Below are positions 7,541 to 13,744 of a DNA stretch of 16,627 bases, one piece after another; positions within the stretch are counted from its first letter, which is position 1; the number at the start of each line of letters is the position of its first letter. Below the pieces are notes generated by a model. It had not been told where the DNA came from. It was given only the letters and a program-made list of their open reading frames with translations, and made no database searches. The position numbers and the translations under genes are program-made. Source of the stretch: Rhodoferax sp. (GTDB lineage: Bacteria; Pseudomonadota; Gammaproteobacteria; Burkholderiales; Burkholderiaceae_C); NCBI GenBank assembly GCA_020048255.1, contig JAIFMR010000045.1, forward strand, positions 1 to 16,627, in the 5' to 3' direction.

Positions 7541-8491
7541 TTATTCGCTGAAGGGGTGAGTGGCTTTCCAGTGCCGGGCGATGTCGACGCGGCGGCAGAC
7601 CCAGACCTGGTCATGCTTCTGGACATGGTCCAGAAAGCGCTGAAGCGCGGTGACGCGCCCGGGGCGGCCCAGCAAGCGGCAATGCATGCCAATACTCATC
7701 ATGGCGGGCTGGTTCAGGCCGCTCGGGTCGCCCTCGGCATACAGGGTGTCAAACGTGTCTTTGAGGTACTGAAAGAATGGGTCCGCGTATGAATAACCCT
7801 GGGGCAGCGCAAACCGCATGTCATTGCAATCCAGGGTGTAGGGCACGATGAGCTGGGGCACCACGCTGCCATCGGTTTTCTTGACTTTCATCCAGAACGG
7901 CAGGTCTTCGCCGTAGTAATCGCTGTCGTATTCAAAACCGCCGTAGTCGGCCACCAGGCGGCGGGTGTTGGGGCTGTCGCGGCCGGTGTACCAGCCCAAG
8001 GGCCGGCTGCCGGTCATGCGCTGAATGATGTCCATGCCCAGGCGCATGTGCTCTCGCTCCACCGATTCATCCACGTTCTGGTAATGAATCCAGCGCCAGC
8101 CATGGCAGGCGATCTCATGGCCCAGTTCGACCAAGGCCGCGGTGAGTTCAGGGTGGCGTTCCAGCGCCATGCTCACACCAAACACCGTCAGCGGCAGGCC
8201 ACGCTGCTCAAACTCACGCAGGATGCGCCACACGCCTGCGCGGGAGCCATATTCGTAAATGCCTTCCATGCTGATGTGGCGGTCGGGAAAGCTTGCTGGG
8301 TTGGCCATTTCAGACAAAAACTGCTCTGAACCCGCGTCGCCATGCAGCACGCAGTTCTCACCGCCTTCTTCGTAGTTCAGCACAAATTGCACCGCCACCC
8401 GGGCCTGGCCCGGCCACAGCGCGTGCGGTGGCTTGGGGCCGTAGCCGATCAGGTCGCGCGGGTAACTTTGGGTGGTGTCGTAATGCTTCAT
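7541..8491 (-). CDS. puuE: Allantoinase PuuE (cofactor-independent, polysaccharide-deacetylase fold)
   Basis: PuuE hydrolyses allantoin to allantoate in the cytoplasm and is unrelated to the metal-dependent amidohydrolase allantoinases. From MKHYD the protein is 316 residues, close to the Pseudomonas enzyme. Recognised family segments, in order, are YPRDLIGYGPKPPHALWPG, VLNYEEGGENCVLHGD, YEYGSRAGVWRILREF, GHEIACHGWRWIHYQNVDE, RPLGWYTGRDSPNTRRL, GGFEYDSDYYGEDLPFW, PYTLDCNDMRF, MLSIG-like MMSIGMHCRLLGRPGR and VDIARHWKATHPF at the C-terminus. The frame extends 10 codons upstream to an ATG at 8521. The 8491 start is chosen because homologues begin close to the YPRDLIGYG segment, but neither start has a clear ribosome site. 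It heads the operon puuE -> uraD-allC -> M20 hydrolase, with 9 bp to the fusion gene. Confidence 0.94.
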   Translation of the reverse strand: MKHYDTTQSYPRDLIGYGPKPPHALWPGQARVAVQFVLNYEEGGENCVLHGDAGSEQFLSEMANPASFPDRHISMEGIYEYGSRAGVWRILREFEQRGLPLTVFGVSMALERHPELTAALVELGHEIACHGWRWIHYQNVDESVEREHMRLGMDIIQRMTGSRPLGWYTGRDSPNTRRLVADYGGFEYDSDYYGEDLPFWMKVKKTDGSVVPQLIVPYTLDCNDMRFALPQGYSYADPFFQYLKDTFDTLYAEGDPSGLNQPAMMSIGMHCRLLGRPGRVTALQRFLDHVQKHDQVWVCRRVDIARHWKATHPFSE

Positions 8492-8709
8492 GGCGAGGTG
8501 GCTCAAATAACAGGGTTCCATTTTGCACTTGCAGTCGCCGCAGAACGGCAGCGAGCTTCAAGACCATGAATTTATTGCCGTCACCATAACGAATGCGAGA
8601 AATACAGCGTGCGAAAAATCCCCAGCAGGGCAGTCCAAACCAGTTTCATCATGACCTCACTTGAGAGGCGTTCAAGGCGCCCCAGCGGCTGCGGGGCTGG
8701 CAGTCATGA

Positions 8710-9057
8710 TCAGGCAGGTGTCATGGCCTCCCAAGCCTTCAGCGCTTCAGCCACATACATCAAGCCGGGGCCGCCGCCCATGTAAACGCATACGGCCAGC
8801 ATTTCTTCCAGCTCGGGCTTGGTGCAGCCGAGCCGGTGCAAGGCCTTGACGTGAAAACCGATGCAGCCTGAGCAGTGCTGGGTGATGCCAATGGCCAGTG
8901 CAATCAATTCCTTGTTTTTGGCGCTGACAACGCCCTCGGCCATGGACGCTTTGGCCAATTGACCAAAGCCCAGCATGGCTTCGCTTTGAGACTTGCGAAA
9001 GGGTCCCAGGTTTTCGTTGATGTTCTGGATCAAGCCAACATGGTCGAATGTGCTCAT
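8710..9057 (-). CDS. Carboxymuconolactone decarboxylase (CMD)/AhpD-like family protein
   Basis: This is a small all-helical protein of 115 residues with the AhpD-type active-site pattern: Glu50, then Cys62-x2-Cys65 and His69 (QHCSGCIGFHVKAL). In AhpD relatives this Cys pair and the Glu/His relay carry out thiol-dependent peroxide reduction or disulfide exchange. True carboxymuconolactone decarboxylases lack the CxxC, so a redox role is more likely here. A downstream GGG-containing turn (VYMGGGPGLMYVAEAL) also fits the family. The start has a strong AAGGAG ribosome site 9 nt upstream. It lies 24 bp after the gene for a secreted protein (9082-9807) on the same strand, so both probably share the FNR-type promoter upstream of that gene. 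No signal peptide is present, so it should act in the cytoplasm. Confidence 0.9.
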   Translation of the reverse strand: MSTFDHVGLIQNINENLGPFRKSQSEAMLGFGQLAKASMAEGVVSAKNKELIALAIGITQHCSGCIGFHVKALHRLGCTKPELEEMLAVCVYMGGGPGLMYVAEALKAWEAMTPA

Positions 9058-9081
9058 GGGTAAAAACTCCTTGTTTGAAAA

Positions 9082-9807
9082 TTAACCGAATTTGGAAAAC
9101 AGTTTGCTGTAGGGGCCTTTGAGCTTGCCGATGGCTTCTTTGACCGCTGCCATGTCCTGGTTCAGGCAGGCGGTTTCCAGCGCCGCCACGGACTTGTTCA
9201 CGGCCTCCACCAACGCCGTGAATTCGGCGTTCTTTGTCAGGCTCTCAGGCGCTTGAGTGCTTAGGCGCTTGGCCAGAAAGCTCAGGGCACCGGTCTGGGC
9301 GGTCATTTGCAGCAAGCCTTTGGGCTGCGCCAGTGTGGCGTTGCCATCGATCATGATGACTTCCATCTGGCTGTGATAAGCGTTCATGTGGTCGCTAAAC
9401 ACCACCACGTTGTTGCGGTGGCGCATGTCGGCCATGATCTCACGGGCTTCTTCCAGCGTGTTGTGGGCGGCCTTGTTGTCGTTGGCGTTGACCTCTGCCA
9501 GCGCCTTGTTGTAGACCTTGCTCACTGCCGCAACTGAAGCCGCAAAGGCTGGGTCGCGGTCATAGGGTGCTGCTGGCTTGGCGCCAAACTGGGTGCTGAG
9601 TTTGTCCCAGGCTTGCTGGGCCTGTGTCAGGGCTTGCTGGGCTTCAGCTTGGGATGGACCGTTGGTCTTGTACAAGGCCATGCGGTAGGGGCCGTTGGCG
9701 GCTTGCATCGCTTCCGTGACTGGATCGGCAGCCTTCACCCCGGTGCCGGCGCCCAACAAGGTGAGCAGGCTGATGACCTGCAGGGCGTGGCGAATGTGAC
9801 GTGTCAT
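9082..9807 (-). CDS. Secreted helical protein of unknown function with a His/Met-containing segment
   Basis: I do not recognise a named family. The 241-residue product has a clear Sec signal peptide: MTRHIRH, a hydrophobic stretch at about residues 9-23, and an Ala-x-Ala type site VKA|AD at 26. The mature part is predicted mostly helical, Ala/Gln/Lys rich, and may form two helical hairpins: about 52-128 and 160-240, each with AxxxA-type heptads. Between them residues 125-152 concentrate Met and His (M125, M128, H130, H140, M141, H145, M148, M152). They include DHMNAYHSQM, which could bind a metal or haem. No CxxCH is present, so it is not an ordinary c-type cytochrome, although the helical size recalls cytochrome c'. 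The only Cys in the mature part is C214. The ATG follows a GAGGA ribosome site. It is first in a two-gene unit with the AhpD-like gene, downstream of an FNR-like box. Confidence 0.85.
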   Translation of the reverse strand: MTRHIRHALQVISLLTLLGAGTGVKAADPVTEAMQAANGPYRMALYKTNGPSQAEAQQALTQAQQAWDKLSTQFGAKPAAPYDRDPAFAASVAAVSKVYNKALAEVNANDNKAAHNTLEEAREIMADMRHRNNVVVFSDHMNAYHSQMEVIMIDGNATLAQPKGLLQMTAQTGALSFLAKRLSTQAPESLTKNAEFTALVEAVNKSVAALETACLNQDMAAVKEAIGKLKGPYSKLFSKFG

Positions 9808-9889
9808 GTTGAAGTCCTCGGAGTTTGGAAATAGTCCGCCACGCAGTGTGCGTCCGGAAGGTGTTGTGATCGGGATGGCAGGTGAAGTG

Positions 9890-9931
9890 ATTGTAAAGAT
9901 CAGCTGGAGCTGTTATTTTGACTTCGGTCAA
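9890..9931 (-). promoter_or_regulatory. FNR/ANR-type class II promoter of the secreted-protein/AhpD-like unit
   Basis: Read on the minus strand, TTGACCGAAGTCAA (9931-9918) is a perfect 5-bp inverted repeat with a 4-bp spacer. It differs from the FNR consensus TTGATNNNNATCAA only at the symmetric inner base. Exactly 22 nt follow before a -10 hexamer TACAAT (9895-9890). That puts the box centre at -41.5 from a start near 9883, the canonical class II spacing. Nothing else nearby resembles a -35 hexamer, as expected for activator-dependent transcription. The predicted leader is about 75 nt. Confidence 0.75.
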
Positions 9932-10048
9932 GATGACATAACCCAGAGCAGCGGGATTTGATGCGATTCACCTTGAAGTTCCAGCACCAAGTTCGACAGC
10001 GAACTGACGCAGCGACAACAGGCTGTGGAAGTATTCAGCGAATAAAGC

Positions 10049-10828
10049 TCAGAACGTATTGCCGTAAATGCTGCTGTACGCTGCCAAGCCTGCAGCGGCG
10101 TTGTAGCCATAGGCGTTAGCGCTTGACGAATTGTTGACTTGTTGCAGCGACGCCAGCGCGGCTTGTTGTTCTGATTGACGCGATTGCAAGGTGCGCGAGC
10201 GGGTGTCCAGGGCCTTCAAGGTGCGGCCCACGTTGCCGGTGTCGGCCAGTTGCTGGTTCGCCACTGTTTGACTCTGCTGCCCCAATTGGGCCACGGTGGC
10301 ACGCAATGCGGTGGGGTTGGCCAGGGCTGCTGCGGTGAATTTTTGGGCATCCATGGCCAAGCTGCCGTCGGACTTTTGTGTGATGCCCATCGATTTCAGA
10401 CTGCTGCTCAGGTTGCTGTCACGGCCCATCACGCGGCGCAAATCGGTCTCGGCACGGCGTGCGCTGGTGCTCTCACCCACCGAAGTGGCTTGTGTCTGGC
10501 TGGCTTGCGCACTTTTCAGTGCTCCATTGAAAGCTGCCACAAAGGCGGTGGCGGCCTTGCTGATGTCGGCATCGGTGGCGCCCACCTTGGGCGCGCTCAG
10601 GGCTTTGGCAGTGCTCTGCACATCAGAAAACGACGATTTGAGTTTGCCAAAGGAGGACAACTGCGAAGTGGTGACATCGCGCTGCTGCTGCACCCGCTTG
10701 TCGGCTTGTTCAAACGCTTTGGCAATCGGATCGTTAGAGCTTGTCTTGGCTGTGGATGCCGCCCCCGTGGTGCGGCCATACAGCACATTGTTCGCCCGCA
10801 TCGCGTTGGTCATGTCAGTGATGTTCAT
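10049..10828 (-). CDS. Orphan FliD-like (flagellar cap/hook-associated protein 2) protein lacking the central domains
   Basis: This 259-residue protein resembles the two ends of FliD. Residues about 41-80 (DKRVQQQRDVTTSQLSSFG, then KLKSSFSDVQSTAKALSA) match the FliD N-terminal coiled region. Residues 93-105 (ATAFVAAFNGALK) and 145-183 (KSMGITQKSDGSLAMDAQKF, then TAAALANPTALRATV) match the FliD C-terminal domain pattern. The C-terminal helix (about 200-232) is a Gln/Arg-rich coiled coil and is followed by a Ser/Ala/Asn/Tyr-rich tail. FliD is usually 450-650 residues, so the variable D2/D3 cap domains are missing. No signal peptide is seen, so a flagellar-type export route is possible. No flagellar genes are adjacent. 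The ATG has a weak AGGG ribosome site. Whether it caps a filament, blocks it, or serves another export apparatus cannot be told. Confidence 0.75.
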   Translation of the reverse strand: MNITDMTNAMRANNVLYGRTTGAASTAKTSSNDPIAKAFEQADKRVQQQRDVTTSQLSSFGKLKSSFSDVQSTAKALSAPKVGATDADISKAATAFVAAFNGALKSAQASQTQATSVGESTSARRAETDLRRVMGRDSNLSSSLKSMGITQKSDGSLAMDAQKFTAAALANPTALRATVAQLGQQSQTVANQQLADTGNVGRTLKALDTRSRTLQSRQSEQQAALASLQQVNNSSSANAYGYNAAAGLAAYSSIYGNTF

Positions 10829-10865
10829 GCGCTTACCCTGCAGCTTTCTTCAGTGGGTTCGGGTC

Positions 10866-10874
10866 ACTGTAGCA
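10866..10874 (-). promoter_or_regulatory. Candidate extended -10 promoter of the FliD-like gene
   Basis: On the minus strand TGCTACAGT contains an extended -10 (TGn) followed by TACAGT at 10871-10866. The weak -35 17 bp upstream (TGGCGA) is acceptable for an extended -10 promoter. The start would fall near 10859, giving a leader of about 30 nt before the ATG at 10828. No flagellar sigma-28 or sigma-54 pattern was found in this gap. The rest of 10875-11045 shows only a short palindrome at 11001-11017. Confidence 0.4.
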
Positions 10875-11045
10875 CTTGGCGCGGTCTTTCGCCAGATTGT
10901 TTATTCAATGCAGGGTGACAGCACGTTGATGCGTTGATCGGCTGGATCCCCCTAGCCTGTCAACCAAATTGCCTGTACCTGATTTTCCAGCTGCTGGGTT
11001 GGATTCAGACTGAATCCGCGAGGACCATTTAGTATCAAAAATATA

Positions 11046-11080
11046 GCGCCTCACGCCCTGTGGATAAAGGCGTGAGGCGC
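11046..11080 (-). terminator. Strong hairpin terminator after rpoD (possibly bidirectional)
   Basis: A perfect 12-bp stem, GCGCCTCACGCC (11046-11057) with GGCGTGAGGCGC (11069-11080), encloses an 11-nt loop. In the minus direction, the direction of rpoD, it lies 30 bp after the stop codon and is followed by TATATTTTTGAT. In the plus direction it is followed by TTTTCGTT. It should end the dnaG-rpoD transcript. Confidence 0.92.
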
Positions 11081-11109
11081 TTTTCGTTATGTAAAGCCTG
11101 GATGATTGC

Positions 11110-13446
11110 TTACAGGTTGTCAGTAAAGCTGCGCAGCTTGTCTGAGCGGCTGGGATGCTTGAGCTTGCGCAGCGCTTTGGCTTCGATCTGGCGGATGCGC
11201 TCACGCGTCACGTCAAACTGTTTGCCGACTTCTTCCAGGGTGTGGTCGTTGGTCATCTCGATACCAAAACGCATGCGCAGCACCTTGGCTTCGCGCGGGG
11301 TCAGGCTGTCGAGAATGTCTTTGACCACATCGCGCAGGCCGGCCTGCATGGCGGCTTCCATGGGGGCGGTGTTGGCACCATCTTCAATAAAGTCGCCCAG
11401 GTGGCTGTCGTCGTCGTCACCAATCGGCGTTTCCATGGAAATCGGCTCTTTGGCGATTTTCATGATTTTGCGGATCTTGTCCTCAGGGATTTCCATGCGC
11501 TCGGCCAGTACCGACGCATCAGGCTCGTAACCAAATTCCTGCAGGTGCTGGCGGCTGATGCGGTTCATCTTGTTGATGGTTTCGATCATGTGCACCGGAA
11601 TCCGGATGGTGCGAGCCTGGTCGGCAATGCTGCGAGTGATGGCCTGGCGAATCCACCAAGTGGCATAGGTACTGAACTTGTAGCCGCGTCGGTATTCGAA
11701 CTTGTCCACCGCCTTCATCAGTCCAATGTTGCCTTCCTGGATCAAATCGAGGAACTGCAAACCCCGGTTGGTGTATTTCTTGGCAATCGAGATCACCAGG
11801 CGCAAGTTGGCCTCAATCATCTCTTTTTTGGCCGCACGGGAGGCGTATTCGCCTTCGTTCATGCGTTTGTTGATGTCTTTGAGCTGGTCCAGTGGCACCA
11901 CGACCTTGGCTTGCAGGTCAATCAGGCGCTGTTGCAACTCTTGCACGGGTGGAATATTGCGCCCCATGGTGGCGCTCCAGGGCTTGCCGGCAGCGGCTTG
12001 CTTTTCGATCCACTTCAGGTCGAGCAGGTGGCTGGCGACCTTGTTGTGGTGCTTGTCACGACCACTGAATTCGGCGATGAATTGGGGTTGTGGGTAGCCA
12101 CACTTGTCGACGATGATGCGGCGCAGTTCACGCTCTTTTTTGCGCACATCATCCACCTGACCACGCACCATGTCGCAGAGCTTTTCGATGGTTTTGGCTG
12201 TGAAACGAATCGACATCAGCTCATCCGACAAGGCGCGTTGGGTTTTCAGGTAAGACGGTGTGCCGTAACCTTCTTTGTCATAGACGGCGTGAATCTTCTC
12301 AAAGTATTCGCGCATGCGGTCGAAGCGGCTCATGGCCTCCTTCTTCAACTCTTCGAGCTTTTTGGTCAGCGCCTTGGAGCCACCCTTGCCGTCGTCATCG
12401 TCGTCGGCATCGAACTCGTCAAAGTCTTCTTCGGCCACGTAGTCGTCGGCTTCGTTGGGGTTGGTAAAGCCGTCGACGATGGTGGTGATGACCACCTTGT
12501 CACTGCGAATGTCTTCACCGAGCTGCAAGATGACGTCAATGGTGGCGGGGGAGGCTGAAATGGCTTCCATCATGGCCATCAGGCCACCTTCGATGCGCTT
12601 GGCGATCTCGATTTCGCCTTCACGTGTCAGCAACTCGACCGTGCCCATTTCGCGCATGTACATGCGTACCGGGTCGGTGGTGCGGCCAAATTCACTGTCC
12701 ACTGTGGAGAGAGCGGCTTCGGCTTCTTCCTCGGCCTCTTCTTCGGTGGCTGCGGTGGGGCCGTTGTTGTTGAGCAGCAGGGTTTCGGCATCGGGTGTGT
12801 GTTCGTAAACAGCCACACCCATGTCGTTGAGCATGGAGATCACCACTTCCATGGTTTCAGCGTCCACCAGCTTGTCGGGCAGGTGGTCAGAGATTTCGCC
12901 GTGCGTCAGGTAGCCACGGGTCTTGCCGAGTTTGATCAGGGCCTTCAGGCGCAGACGGCGTTTAGCCAGGTCTTCTTCAGACAGCACGGTCTCGTCCAGG
13001 CCAAACTCTTTCATCAGCGCGCGTTCTTTGGCCTTGCTGATTTTCATGCGCAGCGGCTTGACCTTTTCGGCGGTGGCGTCAGTAGGGGTGCCCGCTGCAG
13101 AGTCAGTCGGCTCGGGCTCGCCGACCAAATCGTCTTCAATGTCAGACATGTCCATGTCATCGACCTCAGCTGCTTCTTTCCCGGCCTTGGGCTTGCGCCC
13201 GCGCTTGGCACCGGTGCTGGCCTTGGCTGACTCTTCTTCCAATGCTGGCTTGGCCACTTTGGCGGGCTTCTTCTTTTCAACCGTGTCGGTGGGTGCGGCC
13301 AGTTTCTTTTCTTCAGCAGCAGGTTTGACTTTGGATTTGGATGCGGGCACGGCGGGGGCTTTCGGTTCGATGGGATGGGTGGCTTTTTTGACAGCGCTGG
13401 CCTTTGCTTCAGGCGCGGCAGGGCTTTTGGACTTGGAAGCAGGCAT
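11110..13446 (-). CDS. rpoD: RNA polymerase primary sigma factor RpoD (sigma-70)
   Basis: This is the housekeeping sigma factor, 778 residues against 613 in E. coli. Region 1.1 lies at about 165-225 (LKALIKLGKTRGYLTHGEIS), region 1.2 at about 256-288 (DPVRMYMREMGTVELLTREG), and an acidic non-conserved insert at about 332-353 (DDYVAEEDFDEFDADDDDDG). Regions 2.1-2.4 run at about 540-625, with YKFSTYATWWIRQAITRSIA for promoter melting and -10 contact. Region 3 follows, and region 4.2 is at about 736-770 (LEEVGKQFDVTRERIRQIEA) for -35 binding. The extra length is mainly a Lys/Ala/Pro-rich N-terminal tail (1-90) and an acidic stretch (92-118). The ATG has a GAGG ribosome site 7 nt upstream. It follows dnaG by 298 bp, which contains a likely promoter, so it can be transcribed alone or with dnaG. 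Confidence 0.98.
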   Translation of the reverse strand: MPASKSKSPAAPEAKASAVKKATHPIEPKAPAVPASKSKVKPAAEEKKLAAPTDTVEKKKPAKVAKPALEEESAKASTGAKRGRKPKAGKEAAEVDDMDMSDIEDDLVGEPEPTDSAAGTPTDATAEKVKPLRMKISKAKERALMKEFGLDETVLSEEDLAKRRLRLKALIKLGKTRGYLTHGEISDHLPDKLVDAETMEVVISMLNDMGVAVYEHTPDAETLLLNNNGPTAATEEEAEEEAEAALSTVDSEFGRTTDPVRMYMREMGTVELLTREGEIEIAKRIEGGLMAMMEAISASPATIDVILQLGEDIRSDKVVITTIVDGFTNPNEADDYVAEEDFDEFDADDDDDGKGGSKALTKKLEELKKEAMSRFDRMREYFEKIHAVYDKEGYGTPSYLKTQRALSDELMSIRFTAKTIEKLCDMVRGQVDDVRKKERELRRIIVDKCGYPQPQFIAEFSGRDKHHNKVASHLLDLKWIEKQAAAGKPWSATMGRNIPPVQELQQRLIDLQAKVVVPLDQLKDINKRMNEGEYASRAAKKEMIEANLRLVISIAKKYTNRGLQFLDLIQEGNIGLMKAVDKFEYRRGYKFSTYATWWIRQAITRSIADQARTIRIPVHMIETINKMNRISRQHLQEFGYEPDASVLAERMEIPEDKIRKIMKIAKEPISMETPIGDDDDSHLGDFIEDGANTAPMEAAMQAGLRDVVKDILDSLTPREAKVLRMRFGIEMTNDHTLEEVGKQFDVTRERIRQIEAKALRKLKHPSRSDKLRSFTDNL

Positions 13447-13663
13447 GTTGAAACCTCAAAACGACAAAAACAGATGTTGTGGGGCGCTGCAGAGAGACCA
13501 GCGTGATGAAAAACGAAGCGAGAGAGACCGGGTTTGTCTGGCAAGACGTGTGGGCGAACATTTGGTGTGCAGTCCTTGCGGTAGGTTGGCCAGATGCTTT
13601 TGTGTGCATCGTTGAGCCGGGCCCGGAGGTGCTGCTGTCGCGCTTGCCTGAACGAAAAGGCGG

Positions 13664-13681
13664 ATTATACCTATTTGTCAA
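13664..13681 (-). promoter_or_regulatory. Candidate rpoD promoter (-10 TATAAT) in the dnaG-rpoD gap
   Basis: The minus strand reads TTGACAAATAGGTATAAT at 13681-13664. The TATAAT is a perfect -10 hexamer and would start transcription near 13657, giving a leader of about 210 nt before rpoD. The TTGACA matches a -35 hexamer but is only 6 bp from TATAAT, too close to act as its partner. At the proper 16-18 bp distance no good -35 is present. An activator or another sigma contact may be needed. Confidence 0.5.
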
Positions 13682-13744
13682 GAGTGAACGTGATGGTGAC
13701 CGGTATATCCATGGGGCGAAGGGGCCATCCGCCAAACTTGGCGA

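Noticed and set aside
8677..8697. GC-rich hairpin (GCCCC ... GGGGC) as a terminator after the AhpD-like gene
   Set aside because: Short stem with a bulge and no T-run on either side; not enough to call a terminator.
10985..11030. tRNA-like 3' end (GGTTGGATTC ... ACCA look)
   Set aside because: No matching acceptor, D or anticodon arms upstream; only the short palindrome is real.
11155..12558. Plus-strand frame of 467 codons opposite rpoD
   Set aside because: Antisense shadow of rpoD with no coherent domain.
13700..13730. Heat-shock (sigma-32) promoter for rpoD from GCCCCATGGATA
   Set aside because: The -10-like part is present, but no CTTGAA-type -35 lies at 13-17 bp.
13730..13743. CGCCAAACTTGGCG just after dnaG as a terminator
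   Set aside because: The two arms leave a 2-nt loop, the opened stem is only 5 bp, and no U-tract follows. Read-through into rpoD is expected.
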